Shown piece by piece: positions 51,914 through 60,063 of a stretch of DNA of 64,000 nucleotides. This stretch comes from Oscillibacter valericigenes. GTDB lineage: Bacteria > Bacillota > Clostridia > Oscillospirales > Oscillospiraceae. The translations under genes and the position numbers were made by a program. Numbering within the stretch: the first letter of the stretch is position 1; each line of letters opens with the position of its first letter. The notes under the pieces were generated by a model. The model ran no database searches, had not been told where the DNA came from, and saw nothing but the letters and a program-made list of their open reading frames with translations. The stretch covers positions 186,001-250,000 of the forward strand of contig NZ_JACSNX010000001.1 in the NCBI RefSeq assembly GCF_016902445.1. The letters run 5' to 3'.

Positions 51914-52965
51914 CCTCTCCTCTTCACATCGCAGGAAAGCCGCACGATCTCCTCGCAGAGCTGCTCATAGCTCATGCCCACGGCGGCAGCCTCCTTGGGG
52001 ACAAAGCTGTTGGGGGTCATGCCCGGCAGGGAGTTGGCCTCCAGCACCCACAGCTTCCCGTCTTTGTCCAGGATCATGTCCGTGCGGGAGTAGACCTCCA
52101 GCCCCAGCGCCCGGTGGACCCGCAGGGCCAGCTCACCGGCGGCGGTCATCACCTCCGGCGGCACAGGAGCGGGGCAGGTCTCCGTGGCCGCGCCGATCTG
52201 GTACTTGGCCACATAGTCGAACTCCCCGCCGGCGGGCACGGTCTCCACCGCCGGCAGCCACCGGTCGCCCAGCACCGCCACCGTCAGCTCCCGGCCGTAG
52301 ATCCGCTCCTCCGCCAGGACCTTGGCGCCGTAGCGCAGCACCTCCTCCAGCGCCTGCCGCAGCGCCGTCCGGTCCTCCGGTAAGTACACGCCCAGGGACG
52401 ATCCGCCCCCCAGGGTCTTGATGACGCAGGGCATGGGCAGGGTCTGGGCCAGGGTCTCCGCCTCCTCCGCCCTGTAGGACAGCAGCCGCCACTTGGGGGT
52501 GGGGATGCCGCAGGCGTCCAGAATCTGCTTGGAGACCGCCTTATCCATGGCGACGGCGGAGGCCAGATGGCCCGCGCCTGTATAGGGCACCCCCAGCAGG
52601 TCCAGGGCGGCCTGGATGCGGCCGTCCTCTCCGTCCATGCCGTGGAGGCCCAGGAACACCAGGTCCGCCCGCTGGCAGATCTCCAGCACATGGGGGCCGA
52701 TGTGGCTGGGGCCCTGGTCTCTCCGGCTGCGCTTCACCGCCTCCAGGTCCGGCGCCTCCACCTCGATCTTCGCGTCGGGGCACAGGCCGTCCGGTGCGTC
52801 GAACAGGGTCTCCGGGTCCTCCGGCACGTCCTCCAGCCCCAGGAACAGATCCACCAGGATGGCCCGGTGGCCGTTTTTCCGCAGGGCCCGGCACACGCCG
52901 GTGCCCGTCACCAGGGACACCGCCCGCTCCGTGGAGATGCCCCCCGCCAATACTACGATCTTCAT
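51910..52965 (-). CDS. ddl: D-alanine--D-alanine ligase
   Basis: 351 residues of the ATP-grasp type. Motifs are VVLAGGISTERAVSLVTGTG, VFLGLHGMDGEDGRIQAALD, PCVIKTLGGGSSLGVYLPED and LEANSLPGMTPNSFVPKEAA. The Tyr or Phe position that separates D-Ala and D-lactate ligases is not resolved by eye, but no van genes are nearby. It is the first gene of the run, downstream of a promoter. Confidence 0.94.
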   Translation of the reverse strand: MKIVVLAGGISTERAVSLVTGTGVCRALRKNGHRAILVDLFLGLEDVPEDPETLFDAPDGLCPDAKIEVEAPDLEAVKRSRRDQGPSHIGPHVLEICQRADLVFLGLHGMDGEDGRIQAALDLLGVPYTGAGHLASAVAMDKAVSKQILDACGIPTPKWRLLSYRAEEAETLAQTLPMPCVIKTLGGGSSLGVYLPEDRTALRQALEEVLRYGAKVLAEERIYGRELTVAVLGDRWLPAVETVPAGGEFDYVAKYQIGAATETCPAPVPPEVMTAAGELALRVHRALGLEVYSRTDMILDKDGKLWVLEANSLPGMTPNSFVPKEAAAVGMSYEQLCEEIVRLSCDVKRRG

Positions 52966-53038
52966 TTCCGTTTCCAGTCCCTTCTGTCTTGACTGCTCTC
53001 AAATGGGTAGTCATAATCATCCTATTTTAATGTTCCAT

Positions 53039-53067
53039 AGTTTAGCACAATCCGCCCATGAATACAA
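53039..53067 (-). promoter_or_regulatory. Promoter of the ddl-murF operon
   Basis: Minus strand TTGTAT (53067-53062), a 17-bp spacer and TAAACT (53044-53039), about 75 bases before ddl. Confidence 0.6.
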
Positions 53068-53083
53068 CTCCCAAAACGGCGGT

Positions 53084-53121
53084 GTCCCCCGAAAAGAGCG
53101 TCCGGGCTCTTTTCGGGGGAC
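53084..53121 (-). terminator. Terminator of the SLH protein gene
   Basis: A perfect 16-bp stem (53084-53099 with 53106-53121) with a 6-base loop, 25 bases after the stop codon. A weak TTTT occurs about 15 bases beyond. Confidence 0.7.
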
Positions 53122-53146
53122 AGCCGGATCCGGCGGAAAAACCGTG

Positions 53147-54136
53147 TCAGAAGAGCCAGCTGAGCAGGCCCTCCGGCTCTCCCTCCAGCAGCGTGCCGGC
53201 GGCGGAGAGCATCCGGGCGGCATCCGCCCGGGTGACGGTCTCCGCCATGGCGGCGCTGCCGAAGCTGCCGGCGGACAGGACGCTGACCGCCTCCATGTTG
53301 CCCACCGCCTGGGCCGCCCAGGAGGGCACCGCCTCCCGGTCCGCGTACCAGCTGGCAAGGTCCACGTCCTCCACCGCCAGGACGCGGTTCAGGACCGTGG
53401 CCGCCTCATTGAACGTGATGGGGTCGTCCCCCTGGAAGGCCACGCCCTCCGCCGTGGAGACGCCCTGGATGATCCCGTCCGCCACGCCGGCGGCGGCGTA
53501 GGCCTTGGCCCAGGCGGGAATGGCCTCGTCGTCGCAGAAGCCCGTCATGGTGACGGCGGTGGGCTCCGCGCCGGCGGTCTCCAGCACCATGGCCAGGAAC
53601 TCACTGCGGGAGACGGTCTTGTCCGGCTCAAAGTAGTACTGGTCCCCGATCTTCGCGCCGGTGAAGATGCCCTTCTCCGCCAGATCCTGGGCTGCGGCCG
53701 CGGCGGCGGACCCCGCCGTGTCCGCATAGGAGACGCCGGACCTGGCCTTCTCAATGGTGACGCTCACGGTGGCAGGCTGGGAGACGTGTCCGGCGCTGTC
53801 GGTGGCAGTGTAGGTGAAGCTGTCGCTGCCGGCAGCATCCGCCTCCGGGGTGTAGATGAAGCTGGCGCCGTCGATCTGGACGGTGCCCTTTTTCGGCGCT
53901 TCCTCCACGGCGTAGGTCAGGTCCTCCCCCTCTTTGTCCGCGGCCAGGAACTGGGCCTGATAGGGGATGCTCCGGTAAGTGCGGATCTCCACAGCCTGGG
54001 CCGTGGGGGCGCCCTCCGCCGGCTGGGCCTTCTCCTTCCCGCCGAACAGGGCGGCAGCGTTGACGGACAGGGTCAGGGCGGCCGTCAGGCACAGGGCGGC
54101 GGTGCGTTTTGTCAGTTGGGTCTTCAAGGCGATCAT
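53147..54136 (-). CDS. Secreted protein with cadherin-like/Ig and SLH domains
   Basis: 329 residues. A signal peptide spans 1-30 (KRTAALCLTAALTLSVNAAA). Residues 45-130 form a tandem-beta unit of the type found in bacterial cadherin-like/Ig repeats (SDSFTYTATDSAGHVSQPAT). The rest holds three SLH-like segments (GVSYADTAGSAAAAAAQDLA, then FCDDEAIPAWAKAYAAAGVA). It is probably attached to the cell wall polymer and has no visible enzyme part. AGGAGG precedes the start. Confidence 0.82.
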   Translation of the reverse strand: MIALKTQLTKRTAALCLTAALTLSVNAAALFGGKEKAQPAEGAPTAQAVEIRTYRSIPYQAQFLAADKEGEDLTYAVEEAPKKGTVQIDGASFIYTPEADAAGSDSFTYTATDSAGHVSQPATVSVTIEKARSGVSYADTAGSAAAAAAQDLAEKGIFTGAKIGDQYYFEPDKTVSRSEFLAMVLETAGAEPTAVTMTGFCDDEAIPAWAKAYAAAGVADGIIQGVSTAEGVAFQGDDPITFNEAATVLNRVLAVEDVDLASWYADREAVPSWAAQAVGNMEAVSVLSAGSFGSAAMAETVTRADAARMLSAAGTLLEGEPEGLLSWLF

Positions 54137-54194
54137 ACCTCCTGTATTGAATTGGGTGCACCGCTAGTTTCTTCCCGCCCGCCGGAAATATGCA

Positions 54195-54228
54195 GAAAAA
54201 CCCCGGCCGGAGCATGCTCCGGCCGGGG
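54195..54228 (-). terminator. Terminator of the rodA-like gene
   Basis: A perfect 28-base G/C palindrome (54201-54228) followed by TTTTT on the minus strand, 15 bases after the stop codon. Confidence 0.85.
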
Positions 54229-54243
54229 GAAGGTCCCTCTCGT

Positions 54244-55443
54244 CTATCCCAGCAGCCTGCCCGGGCGCCGCGTCACGGGGGACCGCTTTTTGATGCCGGA
54301 CACCACCCCCATGGCGGCATACAGCGTCAGCAGCGAGGAGCCGCCATAGCTGAAGAAGGGCAGCGTCACGCCGATGGTCGGCATGACGAACAGGCACATG
54401 CCGATGTTGATGACGGTCTGGTAGATCAGCATGGCCGCCATGCCCACGCAGACATAGCAGTGGAGGGGCACCTGGGCGTTCCGGGCCACCAGCAGCACCC
54501 GGATGATGATGGCCGTCAGCAGGGCGATCACCGCCAGACAGCCGATGAGGCCCAGTTCCTCCCCGCAGACGGAGAAGATGAAATCCGTCCACCGGTATGG
54601 CAGGGAGTAGGACTCGCTGCTCTGGGTCTGGGTCCCCTGCATGTACCCCTGCCCGAAGATGCCGCCGGACCCGATGGCCAGCAGGCTGCGGCTCTGCTGC
54701 CAGCCCACGCCCAGAGAGTCGTAGGAGTGGTCGAACAGCACCCGGAATCGGTTCAGCATATAGTCCATGGACGCAGGTACGATATCCAGCAGCAGCACAA
54801 AGGCGATGCCGCCCCCCAGGCCGGCGAACAGCAGGGCGAACCACCGCAAGGCGAACCCGGCGGCAAAGGCCATGCACAGGAAGATGAAGAAGAAGGTCAG
54901 GGCGTTGCCCATGTCCCCGGAGATGACCACATAGTACCCCATCAGCAGCAGGGTGTGGCCCGCCACCATGGCGGCAGCGGGGAAGGACTTCAGGTCCCGC
55001 TTTTCCTCCCGCAGCCACTCCAGCTGCTTGGCCAGCAGCAGGGTGAAGGTGATCTTCACGATCTCCGCCGGGCCGATCTGAAAGGGGATGCCGGGGATCT
55101 TCAGCCAGGCCTGGTTTCCGGTGGTGGCGCCGCCCACGCCCAGGGGCGTCACCAGCAGGCCGATGAAAACGATGTTGAACGCCAGCACCCATTTCCACTT
55201 TTTCAGCACGATCTCCACGTCGATCATGGACATGAACACATAGGCGCACAGGCCCAGCAGCATGGCCGCCCCCTGGACGCCCACGTACCGGATCATGCCG
55301 CTCATGCCGCTGGTGTCCATGTAGCGGGTGGCGCTGGCGATCAGCACCATGCCGTACAGCGTGGCGGCGCAGCAGAGCCCCAGCAGCACCAGATCGGCCT
55401 GCTGGATGAAGTCCGCCAGAATGGCTTTCAGTCGATTCCACAT
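54244..55443 (-). CDS. rodA: FtsW/RodA/SpoVE family glycosyltransferase
   Basis: 399 residues from ATG 55443 (GGAGG 11 bases before). About ten membrane helices. Conserved loops are GNQAWLKIPGIPFQIGPAEI, VVISGDMGNALTFFFIFLCM, a loop with GWQQSRSLLAIGSGGIFGQG, FIFSVCGEELGLIG and TIGVTLPFFSYGGSSLLTLY. This is the SEDS peptidoglycan polymerase family. RodA is preferred over FtsW because no division genes are adjacent; assignment within the family is not firm. It has its own divergent promoter. Confidence 0.85.
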   Translation of the reverse strand: MWNRLKAILADFIQQADLVLLGLCCAATLYGMVLIASATRYMDTSGMSGMIRYVGVQGAAMLLGLCAYVFMSMIDVEIVLKKWKWVLAFNIVFIGLLVTPLGVGGATTGNQAWLKIPGIPFQIGPAEIVKITFTLLLAKQLEWLREEKRDLKSFPAAAMVAGHTLLLMGYYVVISGDMGNALTFFFIFLCMAFAAGFALRWFALLFAGLGGGIAFVLLLDIVPASMDYMLNRFRVLFDHSYDSLGVGWQQSRSLLAIGSGGIFGQGYMQGTQTQSSESYSLPYRWTDFIFSVCGEELGLIGCLAVIALLTAIIIRVLLVARNAQVPLHCYVCVGMAAMLIYQTVINIGMCLFVMPTIGVTLPFFSYGGSSLLTLYAAMGVVSGIKKRSPVTRRPGRLLG

Positions 55444-55482
55444 GGGTGTTTCGTTCCTCCGGGGGCAAAATTTGACAGATGC

Positions 55483-55511
55483 AGTATACCACAAAGAAAA
55501 AGGGGTGTAAA
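55483..55511 (-). promoter_or_regulatory. Promoter of the rodA-like gene
   Basis: Minus strand TTTACA (55511-55506), a 17-bp spacer and TATACT (55488-55483). Confidence 0.7.
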
Positions 55512-55526
55512 CGCTGGAAATTTGTT

Positions 55527-55555
55527 TTTACAGACTGTTCAAAATGTGATATACT
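55527..55555 (+). promoter_or_regulatory. Promoter of tsaE-tsaB
   Basis: TTTACA (55527-55532), a 17-bp spacer and TATACT (55550-55555). It has the same hexamers as the divergent rodA promoter, with the two -35 boxes 15 bases apart. Confidence 0.75.
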
Positions 55556-55596
55556 GAATCGAATTTGGAAACGACACAGGAAAGGAGCACTGCTTC

Positions 55597-56025
55597 GTGG
55601 AATACATCTCCCACAGCGAGGCGGAGACCGAGGCCATTGGAGAGCGGCTGGCCGCCGCCCTCTCCCCCGGCGCCGTGGTGGCCTACCGGGGCGGCCTGGG
55701 CATGGGGAAGACCGCCTTCACCCGCGGGCTCGCCCGGGGCCTGGGGTGCCGGGGCCGGGTCACCAGCCCCACCTTCACCATCGTCAACGAATATGAGGGG
55801 GCCATCCCCCTGTTCCACTTCGACATGTACCGGCTGAACGGGTCCGAGGACCTGTTCGATATCGGCTGGGAGGACTATCTCTCCCGGGGCGGCGTCTGCG
55901 CCGTGGAGTGGAGCGAGCAGGTGGCGGACGCCCTGCCGGAGGACGCCGTCACCGTCACCCTCTCCCGCCACCCGGACCACGACGGCTGGCGGATCATCAC
56001 CGTGGAGGGAGGTTCTGCTTCATGA
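55597..56025 (+). CDS. tsaE: tRNA threonylcarbamoyladenosine ATPase TsaE
   Basis: 142 residues from a GTG start (AAAGGAG precedes). The P-loop is YRGGLGMGKTAFTRGLARGL, followed by SPTFTIVNEYEGAIPLFHFD and the conserved W in VCAVEWSEQ. TsaE energises TsaBD in t6A formation at tRNA position 37. Its stop overlaps the tsaB start (ATGA). Confidence 0.96.
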   Translation: MEYISHSEAETEAIGERLAAALSPGAVVAYRGGLGMGKTAFTRGLARGLGCRGRVTSPTFTIVNEYEGAIPLFHFDMYRLNGSEDLFDIGWEDYLSRGGVCAVEWSEQVADALPEDAVTVTLSRHPDHDGWRIITVEGGSAS

Positions 56026-56720
56026 GAATTCTTGCCCTGGAGACCTCGGCCAAGGCGGTCTCCGCCGCCGTGACAGAGGACGGCAGGGTCCTCTGCTCCG
56101 GCTATCAGGACACCGGGCTCACCCACAGCCGCACCCTGATGCCCATTGTGGAGGCCATGCTGAAAAACACCGGCCTGACGGTGCGGGACTGCGACGCCGT
56201 CGCCGTGGCCGTGGGCCCCGGGTCCTTCACCGGCATCCGCATCGGCGTCTCCGCCGCCAAGGGGCTGGCCTTTGCGGCGGACAAGCCCTGCGCCGCCGTT
56301 TCCACCCTGGAGGCCATGGCCCGGAACGTGGCCCATATGGACGCCCTGGTGGTCTGCGCCATGGACGCCCGGCGGAATCAGATCTACAACGCCCTGTTCG
56401 CCGCCGAACACGGCCGCCTGACCCGCCGGACGCCGGACCGGGCCATCGGCCTTGCGGAGCTGGCGGAGGAGCTGCGGGACGAGCCGCTGCCCCTGGTGCT
56501 CGTGGGGGACGGCGCCGCCCTCTGCGAGCGGGCGCTGCGGGAGGCGGGCCTCCCCTGCCGCCTGGCGCCGCCCCATCTGGTGATGCAGAACGCCATGTCC
56601 GTGGCCCTGTGCGGCGAGGACCTGGCCCGGGCGGGGAAGCTGGTCTCCGCCCAGGCGCTGCTGCCGGTCTATCTCCGGCCGCCCCAGGCCCAGCGCCTGC
56701 GGGACCGGATGCAGACCTGA
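56022..56720 (+). CDS. tsaB: tRNA threonylcarbamoyladenosine protein TsaB
   Basis: 232 residues. The ASKHA start is ILALETSAKAVSAAVTEDGR, and AVGPGSFTGIRIGVSAAKGL is the family hallmark. It is a catalytically silent partner of TsaD. Often rimI and tsaD follow; here upp follows, so TsaD lies elsewhere. Confidence 0.95.
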   Translation: MRILALETSAKAVSAAVTEDGRVLCSGYQDTGLTHSRTLMPIVEAMLKNTGLTVRDCDAVAVAVGPGSFTGIRIGVSAAKGLAFAADKPCAAVSTLEAMARNVAHMDALVVCAMDARRNQIYNALFAAEHGRLTRRTPDRAIGLAELAEELRDEPLPLVLVGDGAALCERALREAGLPCRLAPPHLVMQNAMSVALCGEDLARAGKLVSAQALLPVYLRPPQAQRLRDRMQT

Positions 56721-56774
56721 CAGGCTTCCGTCTGTTATGATAGGAATGATATGATTGCGTAAAGGAGTTATGGA

Positions 56775-57410
56775 ATGATGAGCGGAAAAGTACACGTGAT
56801 GGACCACCCCCTGGTGGCCCACAAGCTGACCATCCTGCGGGACAAGAACACCAGCGTCAAGGATTTCCGGGAGATCGTCTCCGAGATCGGGATGCTGATC
56901 ACCTACGAGGCCACCCGGGACCTGCCCCTGACCACCAAGGAGGTGGAGACCCCCATCTGCAGGACCACCGCCCCCACCCTGAAGGGCAAGAAGTTCGCCG
57001 TGGTGCCCATCCTGCGGGCGGGCCTGGGCCTGGTGGACGGCGTGCTGCGGATGGTGCCCTCCGCCCGGGTGGGCCACATCGGCATGTTCCGGGATGAGGA
57101 GACGCTGGAGCCCCATGTCTACTTCTGCAAGATGCCCAAGGACATCGCCGAGCGGGACATCATGATCGTGGACCCCATGCTGGCCACCGGCGGCAGCGCC
57201 GAGGCCGCCATCACCGAGATGAAGAAGCGGGGCTGCAGGAACATCAAGCTGATGGTGCTGCTGGCGGCGCCGGAGGGCATCGAGCGCATCCAGAAAACCC
57301 ACCCGGACGTGGACATCTACTGCGGCGCCGTGGACGACCATCTGAACGAGCACGGCTACATCGTCCCCGGCCTGGGAGACGCCGGCGACCGCATCTTCGG
57401 AACAAAATAA
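56775..57410 (+). CDS. upp: Uracil phosphoribosyltransferase
   Basis: 211 residues. The PRPP loop is [20 protein letters not shown], the RAGLG region is [20 protein letters not shown], and the C-terminal uracil site is [17 protein letters not shown]. It salvages uracil to UMP. AAGGAG precedes the first of two consecutive ATGs. It lies 54 bases after tsaB, with a TATGAT-like element between, so it may have its own promoter. Confidence 0.97.
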   Translation: MMSGKVHVMDHPLVAHKLTILRDKNTSVKDFREIVSEIGMLITYEATRDLPLTTKEVETPICRTTAPTLKGKKFAVVPILRAGLGLVDGVLRMVPSARVGHIGMFRDEETLEPHVYFCKMPKDIAERDIMIVDPMLATGGSAEAAITEMKKRGCRNIKLMVLLAAPEGIERIQKTHPDVDIYCGAVDDHLNEHGYIVPGLGDAGDRIFGTK

Positions 57411-57452
57411 GGCCTATGGGTCGCCGGCACAGCCGGCGGAAAGGAGTGTACC

Positions 57453-58022
57453 ATGAACACGGAACAGACGACCGCCAAACGGCACGGCCCCAGCCGGGTC
57501 ACGGCGGTGATCTGCCTGGCGCTGATCCTCTGCGCCGCTCTGGTCATCGCCCGCATGGTGAAATTCCGGTCCCAGGTGGATGTGACGCTTCCAGCCATCC
57601 TGTGGGAGGACGGGGAAGCCACGGCTGTGACCACCACGCTGCGTTTTCATGGAGAGCTGGTCAAGCAGTGGGGGCAGGATGACAGCTTCAGCGGCTATTT
57701 GGAGCTGGAGGACCAGCCCTTCACCTCTGAGGAAGCCAGCAAGGCCTGGCTGACCATGGCCCGCGAGGATGGCGGCCTCAAACGGGGACATCTCTACTAC
57801 GGGCTGTTCCCCGCCAATGACCTGTTCGGCGAGCTGTACGCTGACCGGGCGTATGGGCAGTTCTTCCTGTTCCCCTATGTGCGGACGCCCGGCGAGGACG
57901 ATGCGCTCTCGTCCCTCGGCCCCGGTGATTCTGTCTATGTGGCCCCGGCAGAGTCCCTGGACGAAGCCAAGGCCCTGCTGGAGTCGCACGGCCTGCTGAT
58001 GCCGGACGGGAGCCTGCGGTGA
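57453..58022 (+). CDS. Hypothetical membrane-anchored protein
   Basis: 189 residues. One membrane segment (TAVICLALILCAALVIARMV, residues 17-36) is followed by an outer domain with repeated short strands (LPAILWEDGEATAVTTTLRF) and acidic turns. I recognise no family. A strong AAAGGAG site precedes it, 42 bases after upp, and a strong terminator follows, so it probably ends the tsaE-tsaB-upp transcript. Confidence 0.7.
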   Translation: MNTEQTTAKRHGPSRVTAVICLALILCAALVIARMVKFRSQVDVTLPAILWEDGEATAVTTTLRFHGELVKQWGQDDSFSGYLELEDQPFTSEEASKAWLTMAREDGGLKRGHLYYGLFPANDLFGELYADRAYGQFFLFPYVRTPGEDDALSSLGPGDSVYVAPAESLDEAKALLESHGLLMPDGSLR

Positions 58023-58054
58023 ACTCTGCCAATGTCCTGATCCTGAAGATTTCA

Positions 58055-58092
58055 AAGACCCGCCCGGCGGAACCTTCCGCCGGGCGGGTCTT
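58055..58092. terminator. Bidirectional terminator
   Basis: A perfect 18-bp stem (58055-58072 with 58075-58092) between convergent genes; TCTGTT follows on the plus strand and TTTGAAAT on the minus strand. Confidence 0.85.
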
Positions 58093-58102
58093 CTGTTCGC
58101 TT

Positions 58103-58306
58103 TCAGCTGTCCGCCTCTTCCAGATGGAGCGTCACGGCCCGGGGGCTCTCGATCAGCCGGTCCACCTCTTCCCGGGTCCGGGCCAGCAGGTCCCGGGCCT
58201 CCCGGCAGCGGCCCTGGTCCAGCAGCTCCACGCCGCGGCTGATGGCACGTGCCATCCGGCAGCAGATCTGCTGATAGCCCTGCCGGGTGTCCGGATAATA
58301 CTCCAT
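58103..58306 (-). CDS. Small helical protein divergent from the RHH gene
   Basis: 67 residues, fully helical in appearance (QICCRMARAISRGVELLDQG, then ARDLLARTREEVDRLIESPR). No family recognised. AAGGGG precedes ATG 58306. It is transcribed from a near-consensus promoter that lies inside the operator array of the neighbouring ribbon-helix-helix gene, so its expression is probably set by that protein. Confidence 0.7.
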   Translation of the reverse strand: MEYYPDTRQGYQQICCRMARAISRGVELLDQGRCREARDLLARTREEVDRLIESPRAVTLHLEEADS

Positions 58307-58341
58307 CTCATATCCCCTTCTCCAAAAATTTCTCCATTTTA

Positions 58342-58409
58342 TGCGTCATAATTGCGTCATTTTTACAAAACATTCTAACATGACGCTATATTGATGTCAA
58401 TACGACGCA
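58342..58409. promoter_or_regulatory. Array of TGCGTC half-sites
   Basis: TGCGTCAT occurs at 58342-58349 and 58353-58360, 11 bp apart, about one helical turn. Inverted half-sites are at 58381-58386 (TGACGC) and 58404-58409 (GACGCA). Such spaced short repeats suit a ribbon-helix-helix repressor. Confidence 0.65.
58372..58400 (-). promoter_or_regulatory. Promoter of the 67-residue gene
   Basis: Minus strand TTGACA (58400-58395), a 17-bp spacer and TAGAAT (58377-58372). One inverted TGACGC half-site lies within the spacer. Confidence 0.75.
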
Positions 58410-58421
58410 ACGAGGTGGAGA

Positions 58422-58604
58422 ATGAGAGACTCTTTATGCCGGTTTACGCTGCGGGTCCCCCGGGAACTGCTGGATCAGCTTGGCTATATTGCTGAATACG
58501 AGGGCCGCACCAAAAACCGGGAACTGGAACAGATGATCCGCCATAGAGTTTCTGATTTCGAGCGCCAGCACGGCCCCATTCCCCTGGGCGATCCCGAAGA
58601 TTGA
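58422..58604 (+). CDS. Ribbon-helix-helix (Arc-type) DNA-binding protein
   Basis: 60 residues. The N-terminal strand CRFTLRVPRELLDQLGYIAE and the following GRTKNRELEQMIRHRVSDF fit the Arc/MetJ fold. GAGGTGGAG precedes the start. The half-site array upstream suggests autoregulation and control of the divergent gene. A strong terminator follows. It could be the last chromosomal gene before the mobile element, or part of it. Confidence 0.8.
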   Translation: MRDSLCRFTLRVPRELLDQLGYIAEYEGRTKNRELEQMIRHRVSDFERQHGPIPLGDPED

Positions 58605-58613
58605 GACAAAGAC

Positions 58614-58641
58614 AAGTCCCCCGGAATCCTCCGGGGGACTT
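58614..58641 (+). terminator. Terminator of the RHH gene
   Basis: A perfect 12-bp stem (58614-58625 with 58630-58641) with an ATCC loop and a TTCACTTTTTG tail. Confidence 0.85.
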
Positions 58642-58800
58642 TCACTTTTTGTTTGTGTCAGCGCAAGTTAGGTACCCTTAATAATTTCCCTCTAAGATTG
58701 CCGATTATCTGCTGAATAGCCTCATTTTCAGCACAAATTTGGGGTTCTTTTTCTGGCCGAGGTCCTCTTGACCACATATTTGCCCACAGACAGCGAAAAC

Positions 58801-58837
58801 CGGCCCGCTGAGGGATTTTCTTTCCCCCGGCGGGCCG
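58801..58837 (-). terminator. Terminator of the integrase genes
   Basis: An 8-bp stem (58801-58808 with 58830-58837) with a 21-base loop and GTTTTCG on the minus strand, 11 bases after the integrase stop. Base composition becomes richer in A and T from about 58640, which suggests that the element boundary lies between 58642 and 58800. Confidence 0.5.
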
Positions 58838-58848
58838 ACTCACGTCAC

Positions 58849-60063
58849 TCAGCTTGCCCTGCGGCTCCACCGTTTCCTCGCCTGGAAAGTGGTCATGGTG
58901 CGCTCTTTTGGTTTCTCCTCCTGCGGGTTGACTTCCACCTTGGCGATGCCCTGGTCGATCTTTACCGCTGCCCTCTGCCGCATCTCGTCGGTGACATGGG
59001 AGTAGGTGTTCAGCGTGGTGGCACTGGACACATGGCCCAGGATGGTGGAGAGGGTCTTAATGTCCATCCCGTAGGCCAAGGCGTTGGTGGCGAAGGTGTG
59101 CCGCAAATCGTGGAACCTAACCCTATCGCATCCCGCATGGTCTAATATTCTGTGCAGGCGCAGGTGGATGGAGGATGGGCGCATGGGCGAGTCCTCTTTC
59201 TTGGGTGAGGGGAACATCCATCGGGAATCTACTCTGGCTCTGTACTCCTGCATCACCTTCAGGACTGTGGGCGGCAGGATCAAGGTGCGGACTGCCGCTT
59301 TTGTCTTTGGCTCGCAGATCACCACATCTGGGCCATCCGTCCCAGCCTGCTTGTTGATCCGCAGTTCTCCGGTCTCCAAATTCAGGTCATCCCATTGAAG
59401 GGCTGCGATCTCCCCCAGCCGCAGGCCGGTGACTAACTCCAGAAGGAACAATTCGTAGTAGTTCTCCTCCTTGGCCTGGATCAGCAGTTTCTGCATGGCC
59501 TCCCTGGAGAGGATCTTCATCTCCTCACATCTCACTGGGGGCAGTTTACACCCCTCGGTTGGATCGCGGGGGATCAGATGTTCTGTTTTTGCCTTTTCCA
59601 GCGCCCGATGACAGAGACTGTAACAATTTCGGATTTGGCTGTCAGCAATACCATTTCCACTGATGTGGTCATCTGATTTCATCCAGGCGCAGAATTGCTG
59701 GATATCGTTTGTCGTCAGTTTGTTCAAGGGGATACTGCCCAGCTTCGGCTTGATGTACAGCCGGAGATATCCCTCATAGGTGCGCTGTGTTCTGGGGCGA
59801 ATCGTTGGCCTGCTGTAGGTTTCGTACCAGTGATCCAGCCATTCCCCGAAGGGCATATCCGCCCGGACCTTGGAGGTGGTAGCCGGAGAGATGGACTCCC
59901 TCAGCGCCTTTAGTTTTTCAACGCACTCACCCTTGGTCTTGGCCAGGACATTTTTCGTCTTGGGCAGGTCCTTCTCGTCGTAGCCGATGACCACCCGCCC
60001 CTCCCATCGGCCGTCTTTTCTCAGGCGGACGGTTCCCTCACCGCTCTTGCGCTTTCTTCCCAC
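58849..60063 (-). CDS. Tyrosine recombinase (integrase), distal copy
   Basis: 404 residues from a GTG start (GGAGAGGAG precedes) placed inside the end of the upstream integrase gene. N-terminal strand region GEGTVRLRKDGRWEGRVVIG, SAM-like core-binding domain (about 70-165), then the catalytic domain: Arg in VTGLRLGEIAAL, HDLRHTFATNALAYGM (His-x-x-Arg), LGHVSS and the Tyr in LNTYSHVTDEM. All catalytic residues are present. The C-terminal 30 residues are basic and Lys/Arg-rich. It overlaps its paralogue by 43 bases in another frame. Confidence 0.93.
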   Translation of the reverse strand: MGRKRKSGEGTVRLRKDGRWEGRVVIGYDEKDLPKTKNVLAKTKGECVEKLKALRESISPATTSKVRADMPFGEWLDHWYETYSRPTIRPRTQRTYEGYLRLYIKPKLGSIPLNKLTTNDIQQFCAWMKSDDHISGNGIADSQIRNCYSLCHRALEKAKTEHLIPRDPTEGCKLPPVRCEEMKILSREAMQKLLIQAKEENYYELFLLELVTGLRLGEIAALQWDDLNLETGELRINKQAGTDGPDVVICEPKTKAAVRTLILPPTVLKVMQEYRARVDSRWMFPSPKKEDSPMRPSSIHLRLHRILDHAGCDRVRFHDLRHTFATNALAYGMDIKTLSTILGHVSSATTLNTYSHVTDEMRQRAAVKIDQGIAKVEVNPQEEKPKERTMTTFQARKRWSRRAS

